Below the pieces are notes generated by a model. That model saw nothing but the letters and a program-made list of their open reading frames with translations. It did not search any database and was not told the DNA's origin. DNA of 64,000 nt from Maratus speciosus (Eukaryota > Arthropoda > Arachnida > Araneae > Salticidae): assembly GCA_963932465.1 (NCBI GenBank), contig OZ010794.1:447656502-447720501 (forward strand). Direction: 5' to 3'. The position numbers and the translations under genes are program-made. Below are positions 35,194-48,514 of this stretch, piece by piece. Position 1 is the first letter of the stretch; every line of letters begins with the position of its first letter.

Positions 35194-35925
35194 TTAATGT
35201 GTTCTGTCTGGTAGTCCTTGTTGTGGAATATCATTGCAGCGAGATTTCCAAGATAGTAAGGCTTTTTGTAAAAGTGGAAGTGGAATTTTATTCCATTCCT
35301 CCACCACACATTTCCAGAGTCCACTCAATGTAGTTGGACGGCGTTTCGCAAGGGCTTGTTTAAGGGTGTTCTCAAATCCAAAAGGGCAACTTTCTGACAT
35401 AAGTTTTAATTTATTTTTGTTCGAAAATACATGAAACTAGCTGGTGTTGTAATTCAGAAACTATGTAATTGAGCTGTTTTTCAATTTTTTTGCAAACGCA
35501 ATAAATATTTCAGAAAATAATGTCAAAGTGGGCGTTTTGAACCGAATTTCCGCGCAAAGGAAGAAAGACTCAAAGGCGGGCGAAAAACGTGTTTGTCACG
35601 GTATCAAAATTCCTTATAACTCAATAGGTAATGGATGGATCAAAAAATGGAAAAAACAGTTCGATTCCAAATCGCTTCCATGGCCAGGCTTTCCAATTTT
35701 ATATCTTTCCGTTAAAAAATGAATTTGTAAATGTGTCAAAACGTTTTGCGGTTGTTGAGCAGAGCAGTTAAGAACAGTCTTAATACTCCAAAGGCACAGT
35801 AATCCATTGGTGAAACATCTGGGACTTATTCCAGTTTCTCTTGTCAGTTTTTCGAGAAATGCGACTGTCCTTTTTGTATGTATTGGTGCTCGCTTTATCC
35901 TGGTGGAACTCAACACTTTTAACAA
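35194..35925 (-). pseudogene. Tc1-like transposase remnant, interrupted
   Basis: At 35194-35362 (minus strand) the frame reads LAKRRPTTLSGLWKCVVEEW, NKIPLPLLQKALLSWKSRCN, the pattern of a Tc1 transposase C terminus (PTN-LS-LW ... EEW-x-IP ... L-x-SMPRRC). About 430 bp upstream, at 35800-35925, RAPIHTKRTVAFLEKL resembles the APPHTA-x2-TVEFL segment that precedes the second catalytic Asp in these enzymes. Between them lies an unrelated repeat (35363-35790). Several frame breaks are present. The C-terminal call is firmer than the upstream one. Confidence 0.5.
35363..35790 (+). mobile_element. Three-copy MITE family, copy 1 (TIR AAGGGTGTTCTC)
   Basis: AAGGGTGTTCTCAAATCCAA opens a block with AATTTATTTTTGTTCGAAAA, CAGAAACTATGTAATTGAGC, TGTCAAAGTGGGCGTTTTGA and ACCGAATTTCCG that recurs at 48515-48910 (same orientation) and 55090-55512 (inverted). 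Here it interrupts Tc1 transposase debris. The right border is not defined. Confidence 0.55.
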
Positions 35926-36561
35926 CGTCCATACGGTAAAATTTTAGAATTTCCTCTTTAAAAATAGGAATTAGGACATCGTTTTGATAATATGTAGAGT
36001 TAATTTTGATATTTTTCTTAACTTTTCCTTAATTTTCCGTTGTAAGAGATTCCAGCAATTGCCATAAATTCTTTGGAGGAAGTTTTTTTGCAGTGTTTGA
36101 ACCAAAGTTGTTAGTCTTTTAGGCCTCTTTTCCGGTAATAAATCCTTTTTTATTAGTCATTTAGATAAATTTACGTTTCGTAAATTGTGACAATTTTTTC
36201 CCACTTATCACCTTTTAAATGATTTTCATACAGATTTTCATAATAAAGAGCAAATGTATAACCTTCAAGCCCATGTAGGGAAGAGATAGATGGAGATGCA
36301 GTAAAGTGGCGCGGGTGACGCCAGAAAAAGTAACCCTAAAATTCGCTACAGCAGGACCAAACACAAGCATGTTCTTTCACGAAAAAAAGAGAAACTTTTA
36401 ATAATACAGGTTTTCATTCGTAATACAATGGAATACTGTTTTAGAATGCTTAAAAATAACCAGATCACTTTCATTTAGAGAAAAAAATGCACTGGTGATG
36501 CCAAAGAATTCAGTCACTGTTCCAGGTGCTTGTTTTGTTTGGGCCTTCTGTGGATGTTTAA

Positions 36562-36787
36562 CACGTTCACGCCGGCGCGGTGGGTCACACTCGACTGTCT
36601 CAGAGTTGTCAAGTCTCCGGCTTTTTGCACACCACTATTATTTTATAGAAAAGGTTGTTCCTTTAAATCGCCCAATTGTTCTAATTAAATAAAACATTTT
36701 CTGTATTAAAATACCGGTATCCAAAAAGTCGAAGACTTGGCAGCTCTGCGACAGTCGAGTGTGACCCACCGCGCCGGCGTGAACGTG
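36562..36787. mobile_element. TTAA-flanked MITE, 226 bp
   Basis: CACGTTCACGCCGGCGCGGT, continuing GGGTCACACTCGACTGTC, is matched by the perfect inverse at the right end; TTAA lies at 36558-36561 and 36788-36791. The inverted repeats exceed 35 bp with no mismatch seen, suggesting recent activity. It shares the CACGTT start with 51891-52006. Confidence 0.88.
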
Positions 36788-37805
36788 TTAAATTTGAGCG
36801 ATAAATGGTTACATATTTCAAACCTTTTTTACGGCATACTGCATCTCCAACTTATCCCCATCGATCTCTTTCCTTCATGCTTCAAGCCACTCCTTCTTTC
36901 GCTTGCCTTTTCAGTAGCAGACTATATTTTTTCATAGCGGCCAGTATTTCAGTTACGTTATTACATGTTGCCAGGTGTTTCCCCGTGTTTCTCGTTGTTT
37001 AATTTAACATCAAAATCCTTTCCAATATGTGTAAAAACACACTGTGTAGAGTGTTTGATTGGAATAGTTATCTCAGAGAAATTTGTACTTCTAACTTTCT
37101 AGAAAGATATTTCGGAAAAATCGAAGTGCCTGGAAAGATTGTAACAAAATGACTAAAGTCTTTTTACAAAGAGAAAAATTCAATCTAGTATTTTTTTAAA
37201 TTTGCAGCAAGATACCTTTCCAACGATTTTCCGTAAGCGGACTCACGGACTAAGCATTCAGGCGCGGTTATTGGCTGAAAAGCCTGAAATGGTAACGAAT
37301 ATGATGTCAAGAGGATGTTTGGTAACGATCATGCATTTTTCGGATTAAATCTTATTGTTTGGCGACAGTTACCTTCTTTTTTACAGAAAGTAGTAAACGG
37401 GATTTATAGACAAGCGACAAGTTTTTTTCCTTGTTACTATAAAATTGTAACGTTCATGCGTGCGAAATTTGAAGTTTCAGAAGTCATGTAGCTCTTTAAA
37501 AAATTAGGATACGTATCTGAACGTATATATTATACAGTCAAGGGGGAAATATTTGATTGTCTTAGGGTTGCGAAGCTTTTAATTGATGAGGGTCCGTTGG
37601 TTTGGCGGCCTAATCGGAGCCCTAAGATCAGTTGCAGCAATCTGTTAACAAAACGAATTTACACTATTTGCTTCGCTTAAATTCGAGTGTCACAATTGCA
37701 CAATTCAGGCTACAATATGGCATATGAATATCCAACTGCAAGCGCTTGTTAACTTAGTATTTCACTCCTCTCTAGCAACATTTAATCGGATATGTGTTTT
37801 ACAAC

Positions 37806-38023
37806 CAGGGCTGTGGAGTCGGAGTCTCGGAGTCGGGCCCATTTTTGAGCGAAAGAGTGAGTCTGATCTGTTAAAATTCCCGGAGTCGGAGTCGTCTATT
37901 TTACAAGTAGGTCTGCGTTGTCAGTCGGAGGCGGCCACTTTTTGAGCTAAAGAGTCAGAGTCGTATCTGTTAAAATTCCCGGAGTCGGAGTCGTCCATTT
38001 TACCCACCGACTCCTCAGCCCTG
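37806..38023. mobile_element. hAT MITE, GGAGTCGGAGTCG-rich
   Basis: The element begins CAGGGCTGTGGAGTCGGAGT and ends CCGACTCCTCAGCCCTG. TTTACAAC (37798-37805) and TTTACAAT (38024-38031) form an 8-bp target duplication with one mismatch. The interior repeats GGAGTCGGAGTCG with TTAAAATTCCCGGAGTCG twice. CAGGGCTG termini with an 8-bp duplication identify hAT. Confidence 0.85.
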
Positions 38024-38493
38024 TTTACAATTGTGTATACACACATAGATGAAGCTTGTACGTCGTTTGACTCCTGCGTAGTTTAGTTTCTGTAGTACTG
38101 ATAACTATGGCTCATGTAACACTTTTAAGTGTTATTGCTAACGATGCCACTGTGACCTTAAAAACATTTTACAAGTGCTAAAGCAGTTCAGTTACATTTT
38201 TTAAAATTAAAACACATTAAATTTATCGTGTGTTTTGTTTACATTTATACTGTATCGTAACTACGACTGAATGCAGTGAGAAAGTTTATCGTAAGCGACC
38301 GTGTGATATAGTTTGCGATAAAAAATAAACACACATGGCGCTCAGAATCATTCTATTTCTAGTATTTTAAATGAATTTTTATTTTCGTAATTGAAATTTT
38401 ATTTCTTTCTGTAAATAAAACGTAAAACGGGGAGTTTACTATTTGTGCTTTAAGCTGTTTTATTTGCGATTATTATTAATGGTATAACTTTAA

Positions 38494-40095
38494 TCTATGC
38501 TATTATAATAAAGGGACTCCTGCCTGAGTTAGTGACTCATCAATGCAGAGCTGAAACGACTGAAGTTAGCATCACGAAATTTGGACAATAGATTACTATT
38601 ATGACCTAGGCAAGGAATTTTGAAAATTCACCCCCCGAGGTGTTAAAAGGGGGGATCAAAATTTTTAGATCATTTGGCATATCTCAGCAGCTGTTTTAGC
38701 TAGGAGCGTGAAATTCCAGAAAATAAATCTACTAAAAAAATAATTAATGTAATTTCAGCGAATTTAGAAATCTCCCCCCTGTATTGGTGTTAAAGGGCGG
38801 GGGTCGAAAATTTTAGAACGACTAGCCATATCTCAAAGCCGTTTTAGGTAGCGGCGTGAAATTCCAGAAAATGAATCTACTAAAAAAAAATTAAACATGT
38901 ATTTCAGCGATTTTAGAAATCCCCCCACCCCCCTCCAAGAGGGTTAAAGGGATAATCGAAAGTTTTATGTCATTTCGCCATATCTCACAACCGCTTTAGG
39001 TAGGAGCGTGAAATTGCAGAAAAAAATCTACTAAAAAAATATTAAACACTTATTTGACAGCAATTTTAGAAATTCCTTTAACGGGGGTGGAGGTCGAAAT
39101 TTTTAAAACATTTGGCCATATCTTAGCAGCTGTTTTAGGTAGGAGCGTTGAATTCCAGAAAATAAATCTACTAAAAAATAATTAAACATGTGTTTATTCG
39201 ATTTTTGAAATCCCCTCCCCCCTTAAGAGGGTAAAGGGGGGGGGGGTCGAAAATTTAAAATTTGGCCATATTTCAGCAGCCGTTTTAGGTAGGAGCGTGG
39301 AATTGCATAAAATAAATCTATTAAAGTAATTGCGTGTATTTCAGCGGATTTTGAAAATTCCCCCTTAAGAGGGTTAAAGATAGGGTCGAAAATTTTAAAA
39401 CATATCATATCTTAGATGCCGTTTCAGGTAGCGGTAGCAGCGTGAAAATCCAGAAAATAAATCTAATGAAAAATAATTAAACACGCATATTTCAGCGATT
39501 TTAGAAATTCCCCCACTCAAGGGGTAAAAGGGGGATCGAAAATTGTAAGAACATTTGGCCATATATTAGCAGCCCTTTTAGGTAGGAGCGTGACATTCCA
39601 GAAAATAAATCTACTAAAAAATAATTAAACAAGTATTTCAGCAATTTTAGAAATCCCCCTCCCCCTCTAAGGGGATTAAAGGGAGGGTCGAAAATTTTAG
39701 AACATTTGGCCATATCCCAACAACAGTTTTAGGTAAGAGCGTGAAATTTCAGAAAATAAATCTACTAAAAAAATAGTTAAACATGTATTTCAGCGATTTT
39801 TGAAAATTCCTTCCTAAGGGGTGTTAAAGGGGGTTCGAAAATTTTAGGACATTTGGCCGTATCTCAGCAGTCGTTTTAGGTAGTAAAGTGAAATTTCAGC
39901 AAATAAATCTACTAAAAAGTAATTCAACAGGTATATCAGCGATTTTAGAAATCACCCCCCCCCCCCCCAAAGACAACAATAATGGATATTTGATTAGATA
40001 CTACGAAATTTTTTTTCCATCTTTGCTAGATATATTTAGTTTTATTCAAGATTATTTTAGAGAAACCGACCAGCGTAGCGGGCGAAGGCTGCTAG
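38494..40095 (+). mobile_element. Non-autonomous Helitron filled by about 125-bp minisatellite
   Basis: TCTATGCTATTATAATAAAG after A at the left and AGCGGGCGAAGGCTGCTAG followed by T at the right give Helitron ends. From about 38600 to 39960 roughly ten to eleven tandem units of about 120-145 bp repeat GGTAGGAGCGTGAAATTCCA, GAAAATAAATCTACTAAAAA, AATTAAACATGTATTTCAGC, GATTTTAGAAATCCCCC and GGGTCGAAAATTTTAGAACA, TTTGGCCATATCTCAGCAGC. Each has C and G runs of varying length. The inverted Helitron at 6181-7167 holds about four of the same units. Confidence 0.78.
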
Positions 40096-40802
40096 TTATA
40101 AATACGACTCCAAACCGCTGTCCCGTATCATTAATATAAAGCGGTTAAACCGAACTTTAAGGGGATGGCTCTATTATGAGTGTATTATAAATGTGAGTTT
40201 AAAAGTTATCAACGAATTTTGCTGAAAACTAGATATCTCAAATGATTTTAAGACGCTCAATATTAAATCCTGAAGATTGAGTAAAGGTATCGATTGCGGC
40301 AGCTCTCAACTAATCCGATGAAAGCATAAATTGCTTTAACAGCCTTACGGATAATGCAAGTAAATGCTTCTGTTTATATATGCAAGTGTAATAATGCTTG
40401 ACGACGAGGCCTCATAACTCTTATATGTATGGACGTCAGTAGAAGCAAAATTTATTTTGGCGTCTATTTCATGCATGCATTATGTCCAAAGCCCCATTCC
40501 ACAGCTGGATGTGTGGGGGTGTAAATCTTTTTCAAAGAATCTTAAACAAGAATTCCCAAACTCTGACCGACCTCTTGTAAAATGTAGCTTTGGGCCTCTC
40601 ATATTTAGTAAATATTATAGAATTTAAATTTGCTGCAACAAATCTCTGTTTAAAACATTTGAAAAAAAAAAATACATGTATTACACCTTATGTTCTACTT
40701 TTTAGTTTTAAAATATTTCATTGTTGCAGTTTATTACATTTTTTTTTATTAACTGGATGCAAATCTCGCCAAAAGAAATTTTTCATCTATAAAAATGAGT
40801 AG

Positions 40803-41812
40803 GGGTAATTAGGATCAGGAGTAATTGGGATCAGGGTTACTTCAGGGGCAATCTAACACAGAAAAAAAAAATTGATCCCATGCTAATTATGAAGTCTAAT
40901 ATTCGACGTGTGCAATTTTTTTGGAGTGATAATATATGTTCCTGTAGAAGTAATCACTGTTTTCCTAGAACACAAAGAAAAACGTTGTCCGTCAAAGTGA
41001 GAATGTTTTAGTTAAAAAGATCCTGTGTAAGAAATTGTAGGAATATTGAAATATAGCTATGGATTTAAATTAAAAATGTCGTTTTTAAGAGGAAATGGTT
41101 ACGTTTAAAAACAGACGAAGCATAATGCTAATAATCTGCATGATTCTAATAAACCCAGAAATAGCATTTTCAGAGTAAATAGGATCATAGTTTTTAGGTT
41201 AAGCATAAATTAGGATCGCAAATTAATTTTCTATTTAAATCAAATTGGGTTTAGAATGCATTTTTTAATCTTTCTATTTTCAGGTCCTGTGAAATACCCC
41301 TAGTATCGTTTACATTATTGCACATTTTGTGGTAGCAAATCATTTATGTTGCATTTATTCCAAATTTTAGTCTTGACTGCATGTTTTAGGCCTAATAAGG
41401 ACTCTATACCTTCAATGTAAATTAAATTTTCCTTTTTCACAACATATGAGCTTTGACTTCTTTCTTCGTTGCTTGCATTTCATGGTATTTTGAAAAAAAA
41501 ATTGATTTTTTTAAACTCTTAAATAGTTCTTTAGTTATACAAACCCGCTATTAATTTCCAATAGAAAATTTTACATTTGATTTTGTTTTGTAGGCAGAGT
41601 GTAAAATATATGAATATTGGAAATTCCTTAAAGGTTTTTTTCATCGTACTTATCTTTCCAATCTCTGAGAATAGTTATAGTTGTAAAACCAAAAATACCT
41701 TGCTGTAAAGCCCAAACAGAGATCTTTTTAATCCCGTTTACTCATGGCTGTGTACCTTGTAAGACATGAGATAAAATACCGCTGATCCTAATTACTGCAT
41801 CTTATGGGGTAA
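40803..41812. mobile_element. Possible element bounded by GGGTAATTAGGATCAG
   Basis: GGGGTAATTAGGATCAGGAG at about 40803 and the inverted CTGATCCTAATTACTGCATC and ATGGGGTAATTGAGGTC near 41784-41820 suggest terminal symmetry, with further TTAGGATC words at 41180 and 41213. Borders and target site are unclear. Confidence 0.35.
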
Positions 41813-41915
41813 TTGAGGTCAAAGAGATTTTGAAAAAGACACTTGTATCGGGTAACATAGTACATTGAAAATAATTCTTTACACATTTCAAGAGAGACAT
41901 TTCACTAACTACTGA

Positions 41916-42934
41916 CAAGGGAACCTCTTTTGGTGCTGCTCGCACCTACCATTGAGACCTGGTGCATTTTAAAGTCCTAACTAGTAGTCGTAATTAGTAG
42001 TCCTAACTAGTAGTCGTAAGTAAACTATATTACGAAGTTTGAGAATCTATAAAATAATCTGTTAAAATATTTGTTGATTTTACAGCAGCATAACTTTCTG
42101 AAAATGCAATTTTTGAGACCACTTATTAGACCACTATTAACATTGAAGTTTTTTTAAAAAGAAAAGCATTTAAAAATAAAAATTAGTTATTAATAAGTAT
42201 AAAATATTGAAAAAAATTTAAGAATTCTTTCAAAAACCCACGAATTTGATTTTGAAAAATTGCAATATTCACATTTTTGACGGGATAAAAGTTGGGAGGT
42301 TTTTTTCGAAAGTAGAACTTTCCGACAACCCTAGCTAAATGTCATAGCTGTTTGCCTTGCGTGAGGTTCAGCAGAAATTGTAATGTCCGACCTAATTAGC
42401 CACAATAATTCTTCTAAATTGTGCAAAAATATTAATTTACTTTGATTAGTTTTCACAAAGGACCATTTAAAACAGCAACATTTCATTTTAAACATTCCAA
42501 AAGAAAATAGTTTGCTTATTTTGTGTTTCACTAAAAAATAATTTTCCAATGATCTTGAAAGCTTTTATAGAAATATATTACTATTTATATATTTATCGTC
42601 TGCATAGAAAAAAAAATAAAAAACCTAATTCTTGTTTCTTATGCTATCATTTATCAAACAAATCGCAATTTGATATAATTCTAACATGTACTGCCCATTT
42701 ACTCCCGGGATAAAGCGGGTGGAAAAATTGTAGCGCCATATCTGTCGACTTAACTGACTTTTAGCGTGAAATAAACAAATAAAAATGTAATAATAAAAAA
42801 ATAAAAGTATGAGAAAGTATATAAAATGATTTTAACAGAGAAATTTTATCAGTTATCTAACGTTTATGTATAGAACTACAAAATGCACCAGGTCTCGATG
42901 CTAGGTGCTAGCAGCACCAAAAGTGATTCCCTTG
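41916..42934. mobile_element. 1.0-kb TIR element, CAAGGGAACC termini
   Basis: CAAGGGAACCTCTTTTGGTG, CTGCTCGCACCTACCATTGA and GACCTGGTGCATTTT at the left are mirrored at the right end (AAAATGCACCAGGTCTCGAT ... CACTTTTGGTG-type block reading TTCCCTTG). The inverted repeats span about 60 bp. The start resembles hAT, but the flanking 8-mers do not match, so the duplication is lost or the class is different. CTAACTAGTAGTC is repeated at 41977-42015. Confidence 0.65.
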
Positions 42935-44858
42935 TGAGTAAAATTATACACAGCATTAGGATGTAGTCCACTTCATTCTCTGGCAATTAATTGTCAAAGT
43001 TCAAATTGTCAAAGTGAACCCCTACCTCCCCTATACACTAATTTTCTTTTCAAAATAATTCCATAAGGGAATTTCTTCTGCTTTTGAGATTCTTAAAGAA
43101 AAAAACAAAACTTTAGTTTTTTTAATAAATCTTGTCTTATTTTACAATGTTATATTTACTATATATCAGCTGACTTTTTAAAAATAAATGCATTATGCAT
43201 TGAACGATAAATGATTAGATCGGTCGCTGAATGCGTTCGGAGAAACAACTACTTTTAAATGAGATTCAAAAGCGTGCTTTCTTCCACGGTTTCCACACGC
43301 GATGTGTAAAAGTAGGTCTTCTGATGTAAACAGAAATAAATGGAAGTCGAAATGTATTGTGCTTTAAATATCTCTACAGCCAATGTCACTGTCTTGGCAA
43401 TGTCTGGGGTGGTTGACTAAGCAGGTGGCATTGATTTGTTGCTGCAGTTGACTAAAAGATTTGAGATCGGAAATGACAAGTTTGCATGAATACATCAAGT
43501 ATTTGCAATTAAAATATCTGGAGTTGAGGTTATTAATCTCTTTAAGTGCTTGACTAATATATAAATCTTTCATTCTTCATTATATAAAATAATCTAAAAG
43601 GCAAACAGTATCTGGAAAACTGTAAAAAAATATGAAAGTGTCTACAATTTTATATCTGTATAAATTTTACTTTTTTCTGAATGAAAATTAACCACTAGGA
43701 ACGAGCACTCGTCTGGAAATTAGCCACTTAAAAGGTTAAAAGTTAACTGTAGTTAGCGTTTTTATCTTTGGTACTAGTATTTATATTCAAATTGACATCT
43801 TCAAAAAAGATTAAATAAAACACGTATTTAAGCTGCGAATTTTGTGGTATCACTTCTCTTCTATGAGTACTTTTCCTGTTATGTTTTAAGTATTCTTGAA
43901 ATTTTTGAATATGCATATTATAGAACTTAAGTTATTCCTTTTTTACAACATTAATATTAATAGGGTCAAAGTCTAATTCCTTTTAAATGTATCTGAATTT
44001 GTTAAAGTGATTTAAATATTTCTATTTCATATCTAATAACTATATTTTGTTGCCGTATAAATGCGTTTATGTCGAAACAATTTTTGCAACCCCTCAAGGT
44101 AATTTCTTAACATTTAACTTGCTCCGATATTTTGATAGAAGAAATTTCTTCAATGCATTCGCATGATGGAAATATATATATATTTTTTTCCTGAAGGAAT
44201 AGAGTATACATATTCACTGTAGATTTGCAAAGTGATAACTATTCAGAAAACTTTCTAATTTCCCTGTCTATTGAATTTCCTCATGTATAACGTGTTTGGC
44301 TATTTATCGACTATTGTAGTAAGGTTAAGCAATTGTTAAGTTATAGTGAAGTTTTTCATGAATACAGATGTTAGCTTAAAACTGATTTATTCTTATAAAG
44401 AATTGCGCTACGGACGGCCAGGCAAATATGAATAGAATAAATCTAAAATTAACTTGAAATTATTCTTACAGAGCATCACAAATTTTTATTTAATAAATAT
44501 AACTAATAGTATTTTATACAACTCTGCTTAAAATATCAGTTCTTCATCCCAGTTTCGTATCCTTTTGATTAATGAAACACACATTAGGCCAGCAAAAAGC
44601 AGCACGCAGGCCTTTTGAACTTGATAGTGTTTCTATATGCATACCTTGGTAAATCCCACTGAAATGATATTTGCAAAAATTTCTTCCTAATTGATTTCTC
44701 GTTGATTCACGTCTGTCGAGAGTTAAACGCTAATAAATGTTATTCACTTACAAATTTTACGATAGTAAAATAACTTTAAACTGTATATTGTGAATATACA
44801 CCTTTTTATGAGTTGATTTTCTTTCAATTTTTAAAAAAATTCTTGATTTGTAATGTAG
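42935..44858. other. AT-rich intron DNA, no recognisable gene
   Basis: No exon, transposon pair or RNA gene was recognised. TTAACCACTAGGAACGAGCA at 43690 resembles one end of the 28034-type TTAA MITE without a partner. Confidence 0.35.
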
Positions 44859-45052
44859 GTGGTGGAGAAGGTCGTCCCCACGGAGGCAGTTGGCGTCGTG
44901 TGCAGAGTCGGAGGAAAGTTCCAGGTCGTTGAATACAGCGAGATCTCTGACGAAACTGCGAAGATGAGGAATCCCGACGGCAGGCTTACTTTCAATGCCG
45001 GCAACATCTGTAACCATTTCTTTACGGTCGATTTCCTCCACCAGATTGGCAG
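44859..45052 (+). CDS. UAP1: UAP1 exon 4 of window (VEYSEIS / [10 protein letters not shown])
   Basis: The exon starts after TAATGTAG on a codon boundary and reads [20 protein letters not shown], then [30 protein letters not shown] and LHQIG. The PTE-x-[13 protein letters not shown] and FNAGNI-x-NHFF blocks are hallmarks of UAP1; the Asn-Ala-Gly-Asn stretch lines the GlcNAc pocket. It ends with two bases of an Ser/Arg codon (phase 2) before GTGAAA; joining to the next exon makes Ser. The exon is markedly GC-richer than its surroundings, with many C/G third positions in the first half, in contrast to the AT-rich intron DNA. Frame continuation past the donor stops at once (TGA). Confidence 0.96.
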
Positions 45053-45993
45053 GTGAAATTCTTACTTTCTTTATTGCAAAAGTCTGAATGGTATTTCAAA
45101 ATTAGTATCTATATTCCGCTGACAACTTCATTTTCAAATATATAGAGTATGTATCCTTTTAAAGCTGTACATTATTTTTTGGTATAGTGCCCGTATTTTT
45201 AGGAAAACTTTATTTATCAGGGCTATTAGTTAATATTAAAATAGAATTACTGATAAAAGTAAAAATTTTAAACCTTTTGATTTAAAATTTCCCTGTTGTT
45301 GAAGTTAACCTTGGACTGCATTTGTGCTATACTGTCATATCTAACTAGTTTGTGTTAAAAGTATTTTTAACTTTAAAATTTTAATGAAAGCACAATTTTA
45401 AAATTGTCAGTCTGAAAGTGTTTCATATTCTTGTGGGAGGGAGGGGGGGGGGGGGAATCAACAGAAAGTATTAATCTTGTGTATAATCACCTCTAACTGG
45501 CATGCAAGCAAGATATCGATTGCATATGCTTCGAACTAAATTAGGTTCTTCGTTTCTACAGAACTTTTTTATTTGGCATAATATGAATACCGTGCTGCAG
45601 TATCTGAAAGTTTTTTCCTATAAATTTAGTTCGTTAGTTAATAATTGGCACTTCATTCCTATTATCAACAACGTCTGTACTAGTCTATTTCAACAGTATT
45701 TCTGCAGTCATAAGCAAACTGACGTCAATGCCAGAAGTACTGTCGTTTTCTTTGACTGCAAGCAATTTCTCGTGCGAGCAAACTGCAGTCTGTTTTTATG
45801 TCAGTTCCAAAAACATTGATAGCGTTGATTTTCGTGACCTAGACATATCTAATACCTTCAGGATCAGCAAACACTATGAGAATTTTATTCGCTTCGCACA
45901 ATTTTTTTACGGTTACCTTTATTTATTCACGAAAATGTCTTAATTAAATAAGCAGCATTAATTTTTTATTACTGGTATATTGAACTATTGCTA
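45053..45993. other. Intron DNA; G run and unassigned 105-codon frame
   Basis: A G-rich run lies at 45435-45456. The frame 45502-45819 is open for 105 codons, but its Cys/Phe/Asn-rich composition matches no family I know and there is no splice or promoter support. Confidence 0.3.
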
Positions 45994-46380
45994 TATAGGG
46001 TGACCGAGCCAGTAGTTGATCAAATATGGTCGGTGCTACGGGGTTGTTTAATTATATTTCCTTCCTTTTAAGTTTTAGAAGTAAACTAACATAATTGCTA
46101 CAACCCTTAATGAATGTCCTGTAATGGGCAAAAATGAAATCTGCTGAAATTAAATTGCAACAAAATTATAAGCAAATAGTTTCATTAATTGCCATTTACC
46201 CAGTAGTTGGTCAATCGAAGAAATCAGTCGAAATTTCAAAAATTAATCTTTAAAATATCGTGCTTAAGCTGTGATAAACAATAATTCATATAAAACTATT
46301 AATTGAAATAAGCAAGATGAGAGTGGATTATTTTTAACTTACCGTAATTGTCTCCAACTAATCAAAAACTAAATTTTTAC

Positions 46381-46428
<48 letters not shown>

Positions 46429-46608
46429 ACATGACTACTCTTATAGCAGGCAGCTGACAACAATGTGATAACAGGTGCTCCAACATTCAAACAAAAATAT
46501 TATGTCTAGTGCCACGAGTAAAACTCATTTCCGCCTGAAAAGGCGCACTATTTCAAATATTTGATCACCTACTTGAGGGGTATCAACAACTGGCGCGGTC
46601 ACCCTATA
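45994..46608. mobile_element. TIR element, 615 bp, TATAGGGTGACCG ends
   Basis: TATAGGGTGACCGAGCCAGT followed by AGTTGATCAAATA at the left is mirrored by TTTGATCACC, AACTGGCGCGGTCACCCTAT and A at the right. If TA is the target duplication, the termini are TAGGGTGACC / GGTCACCCTA, as in some mariner-like elements. An uninterrupted A run of 39 bases (46385-46423) is inside. No transposase. Confidence 0.7.
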
Positions 46609-46936
46609 CCTTTTTTCGAAGGTTTTTTTAAATGTATAATCCCTTCTAAAAGACCTAGATACAATCTACGTTAATATTTGTGCTGGAATAATGAGCAGTT
46701 CATAACGAAATTGCAATTGAAGTCGTTATAAGACATGTTCTGTCATTATTGTACAGCCAAATTTATCGTTTGATGTCTTCCATAGCTTTACGTATACTTT
46801 CAGGTTTTTAAATTTTCCACAGCATGTTTTATTTCCCTTTTTGCAATATATTAGTAACTCTTTAAATTGCAGAAATACGCATGATTGGCTTATTCCACGA
46901 CATAACGAAAACCTCAAATTTTACTCTTTATTAAAG

Positions 46937-47646
46937 CAAGGCTGTAGCCAATAGGGGGGATCATCAGGGTTTGATCCCCCTCCGAAATTTTTGCCAGGAT
47001 AAGTATAAATAGGATATTAAGTATCGGTCAAAATTTTAAAATTAACTACAGTTAAAAATCACAATTCTGCACTAGCATCTTTTTAATGATGCTAGATAAA
47101 GATAATAATTATCTTTGTTGCTAAAATGATAACAATTTGCAGGATTCTTTAAAATTTATCAATTTTTACGGAATTATAGGCGTAGACATTGCCATATTGT
47201 CAAACAAAATAATCTGATATAGATAATGTAACTTGTTTAATTGAAATTCTTGAAAAATTCAGTTAGATATTTATTTCGAAATTATCACAATCTTTTAAAA
47301 ATTTTAGCTGACTTGGTTGTTTCAACTTGTGTTCCTGTTAAAACGTATTTAACAATGAAGCATCCGTGGAAAAACTCCTTAAAACATTAATTTGCCGACA
47401 CCAATGTCAATACATCTATGGAGAAACATCAACACAAATAATGTAAATTTACTTTCAAGGCTCAAACACTAAATTTTCTTTTGTAATAGAGCTACATTAT
47501 TGAATTATTTTTCACAATAAAACTTAAGTATTTTAACTTCATTCACTCCTATTAAAAATTATTTCTTAAAAATGATTCTAAAATAAGAAAAAATTTAAAT
47601 TTGATCCAAAATCCCCCTCCGAAATATTCTTCTGGCTACGGCCTTG
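46937..47646. mobile_element. hAT MITE, 710 bp, perfect 8-bp duplication
   Basis: CAAGGCTGTAGCCAATAGGG and the inverted GGCTACGGCCTTG are the ends. TATTAAAG is duplicated exactly at 46929-46936 and 47647-47654. GATCCCCCTCCGAAAT occurs at the left and AATCCCCCTCCGAAATAT, in direct orientation, near the right end. No coding sequence is left. Confidence 0.85.
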
Positions 47647-48139
47647 TATTAAAGTGATTCAGTGAATGGATGGAATAAAGAATCCTCACTTTAACTTTCA
47701 CCACAACCATGAAACATCTTCGGGTGAATCAAATGGTTTTATTTTATTCGTTCAATTAAACGGTTACTGTACTATATTAAATATTAGTTATTGAAATAAT
47801 ATAATTCAGTAAAGGTAGCAGTGCATAAGGTACATAAAAATACTTTTACTTTCATAGCATTAACAAGGAAGTCTCGCAATCAAAAAATTCTGAAGACTAC
47901 ATCTATAGGAAAGAAATCTTTTTAAATGGCTGGCGCATGAATACTTATCTTTTAATTTTGGTGCTGCCATCTACATACTTTTAATTAAAACATACTACAG
48001 TTACCCCCAAGGTGTTTTTACCAAAAGTTATACTTTTTGATAGAAAATTGGCTACTTATGATCTTTTTATTCTTAGACACAAGTGTAATTCAGATTGTAT
48101 CGTACATGCACTCAAATGTGGGTTCCTTTGTATCTATAG

Positions 48140-48316
<177 letters not shown>

Positions 48317-48514
48317 TAAGTAAGCATTTTATACATAACCAAATAGTATAAGTTTTGTAGATTGAATGATATTGGGATTTCTGTGGAAATCTATACTTGT
48401 CGAAGAATATTATCAATGCAAATTGCCATTCTATTCTAATTAACTAAAATCATGGATACAGAATTCATACAACTCTCGACTTAATGATTTTCTGTTTCGT
48501 TCATACGATGGCTG

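Noticed and set aside
38600..39960. A CRISPR-like array of regularly spaced repeats
   Set aside because: The repeats are about 125 bp, diverged, lack unique spacers and lie in a Helitron in eukaryotic DNA.
45502..45819. A 105-codon plus-strand open frame as a gene
   Set aside because: It is unrecognisable, Cys/Phe/Asn-rich as expected of AT-rich chance frames, overlapped by another open frame, and lies in a UAP1 intron without splice signals.
46385..46423. Poly-A tail of a retroposed gene
   Set aside because: The 39-base A run lies inside an element bounded by TAGGGTGACC inverted repeats, with no retrogene body or flanking direct repeat around it.
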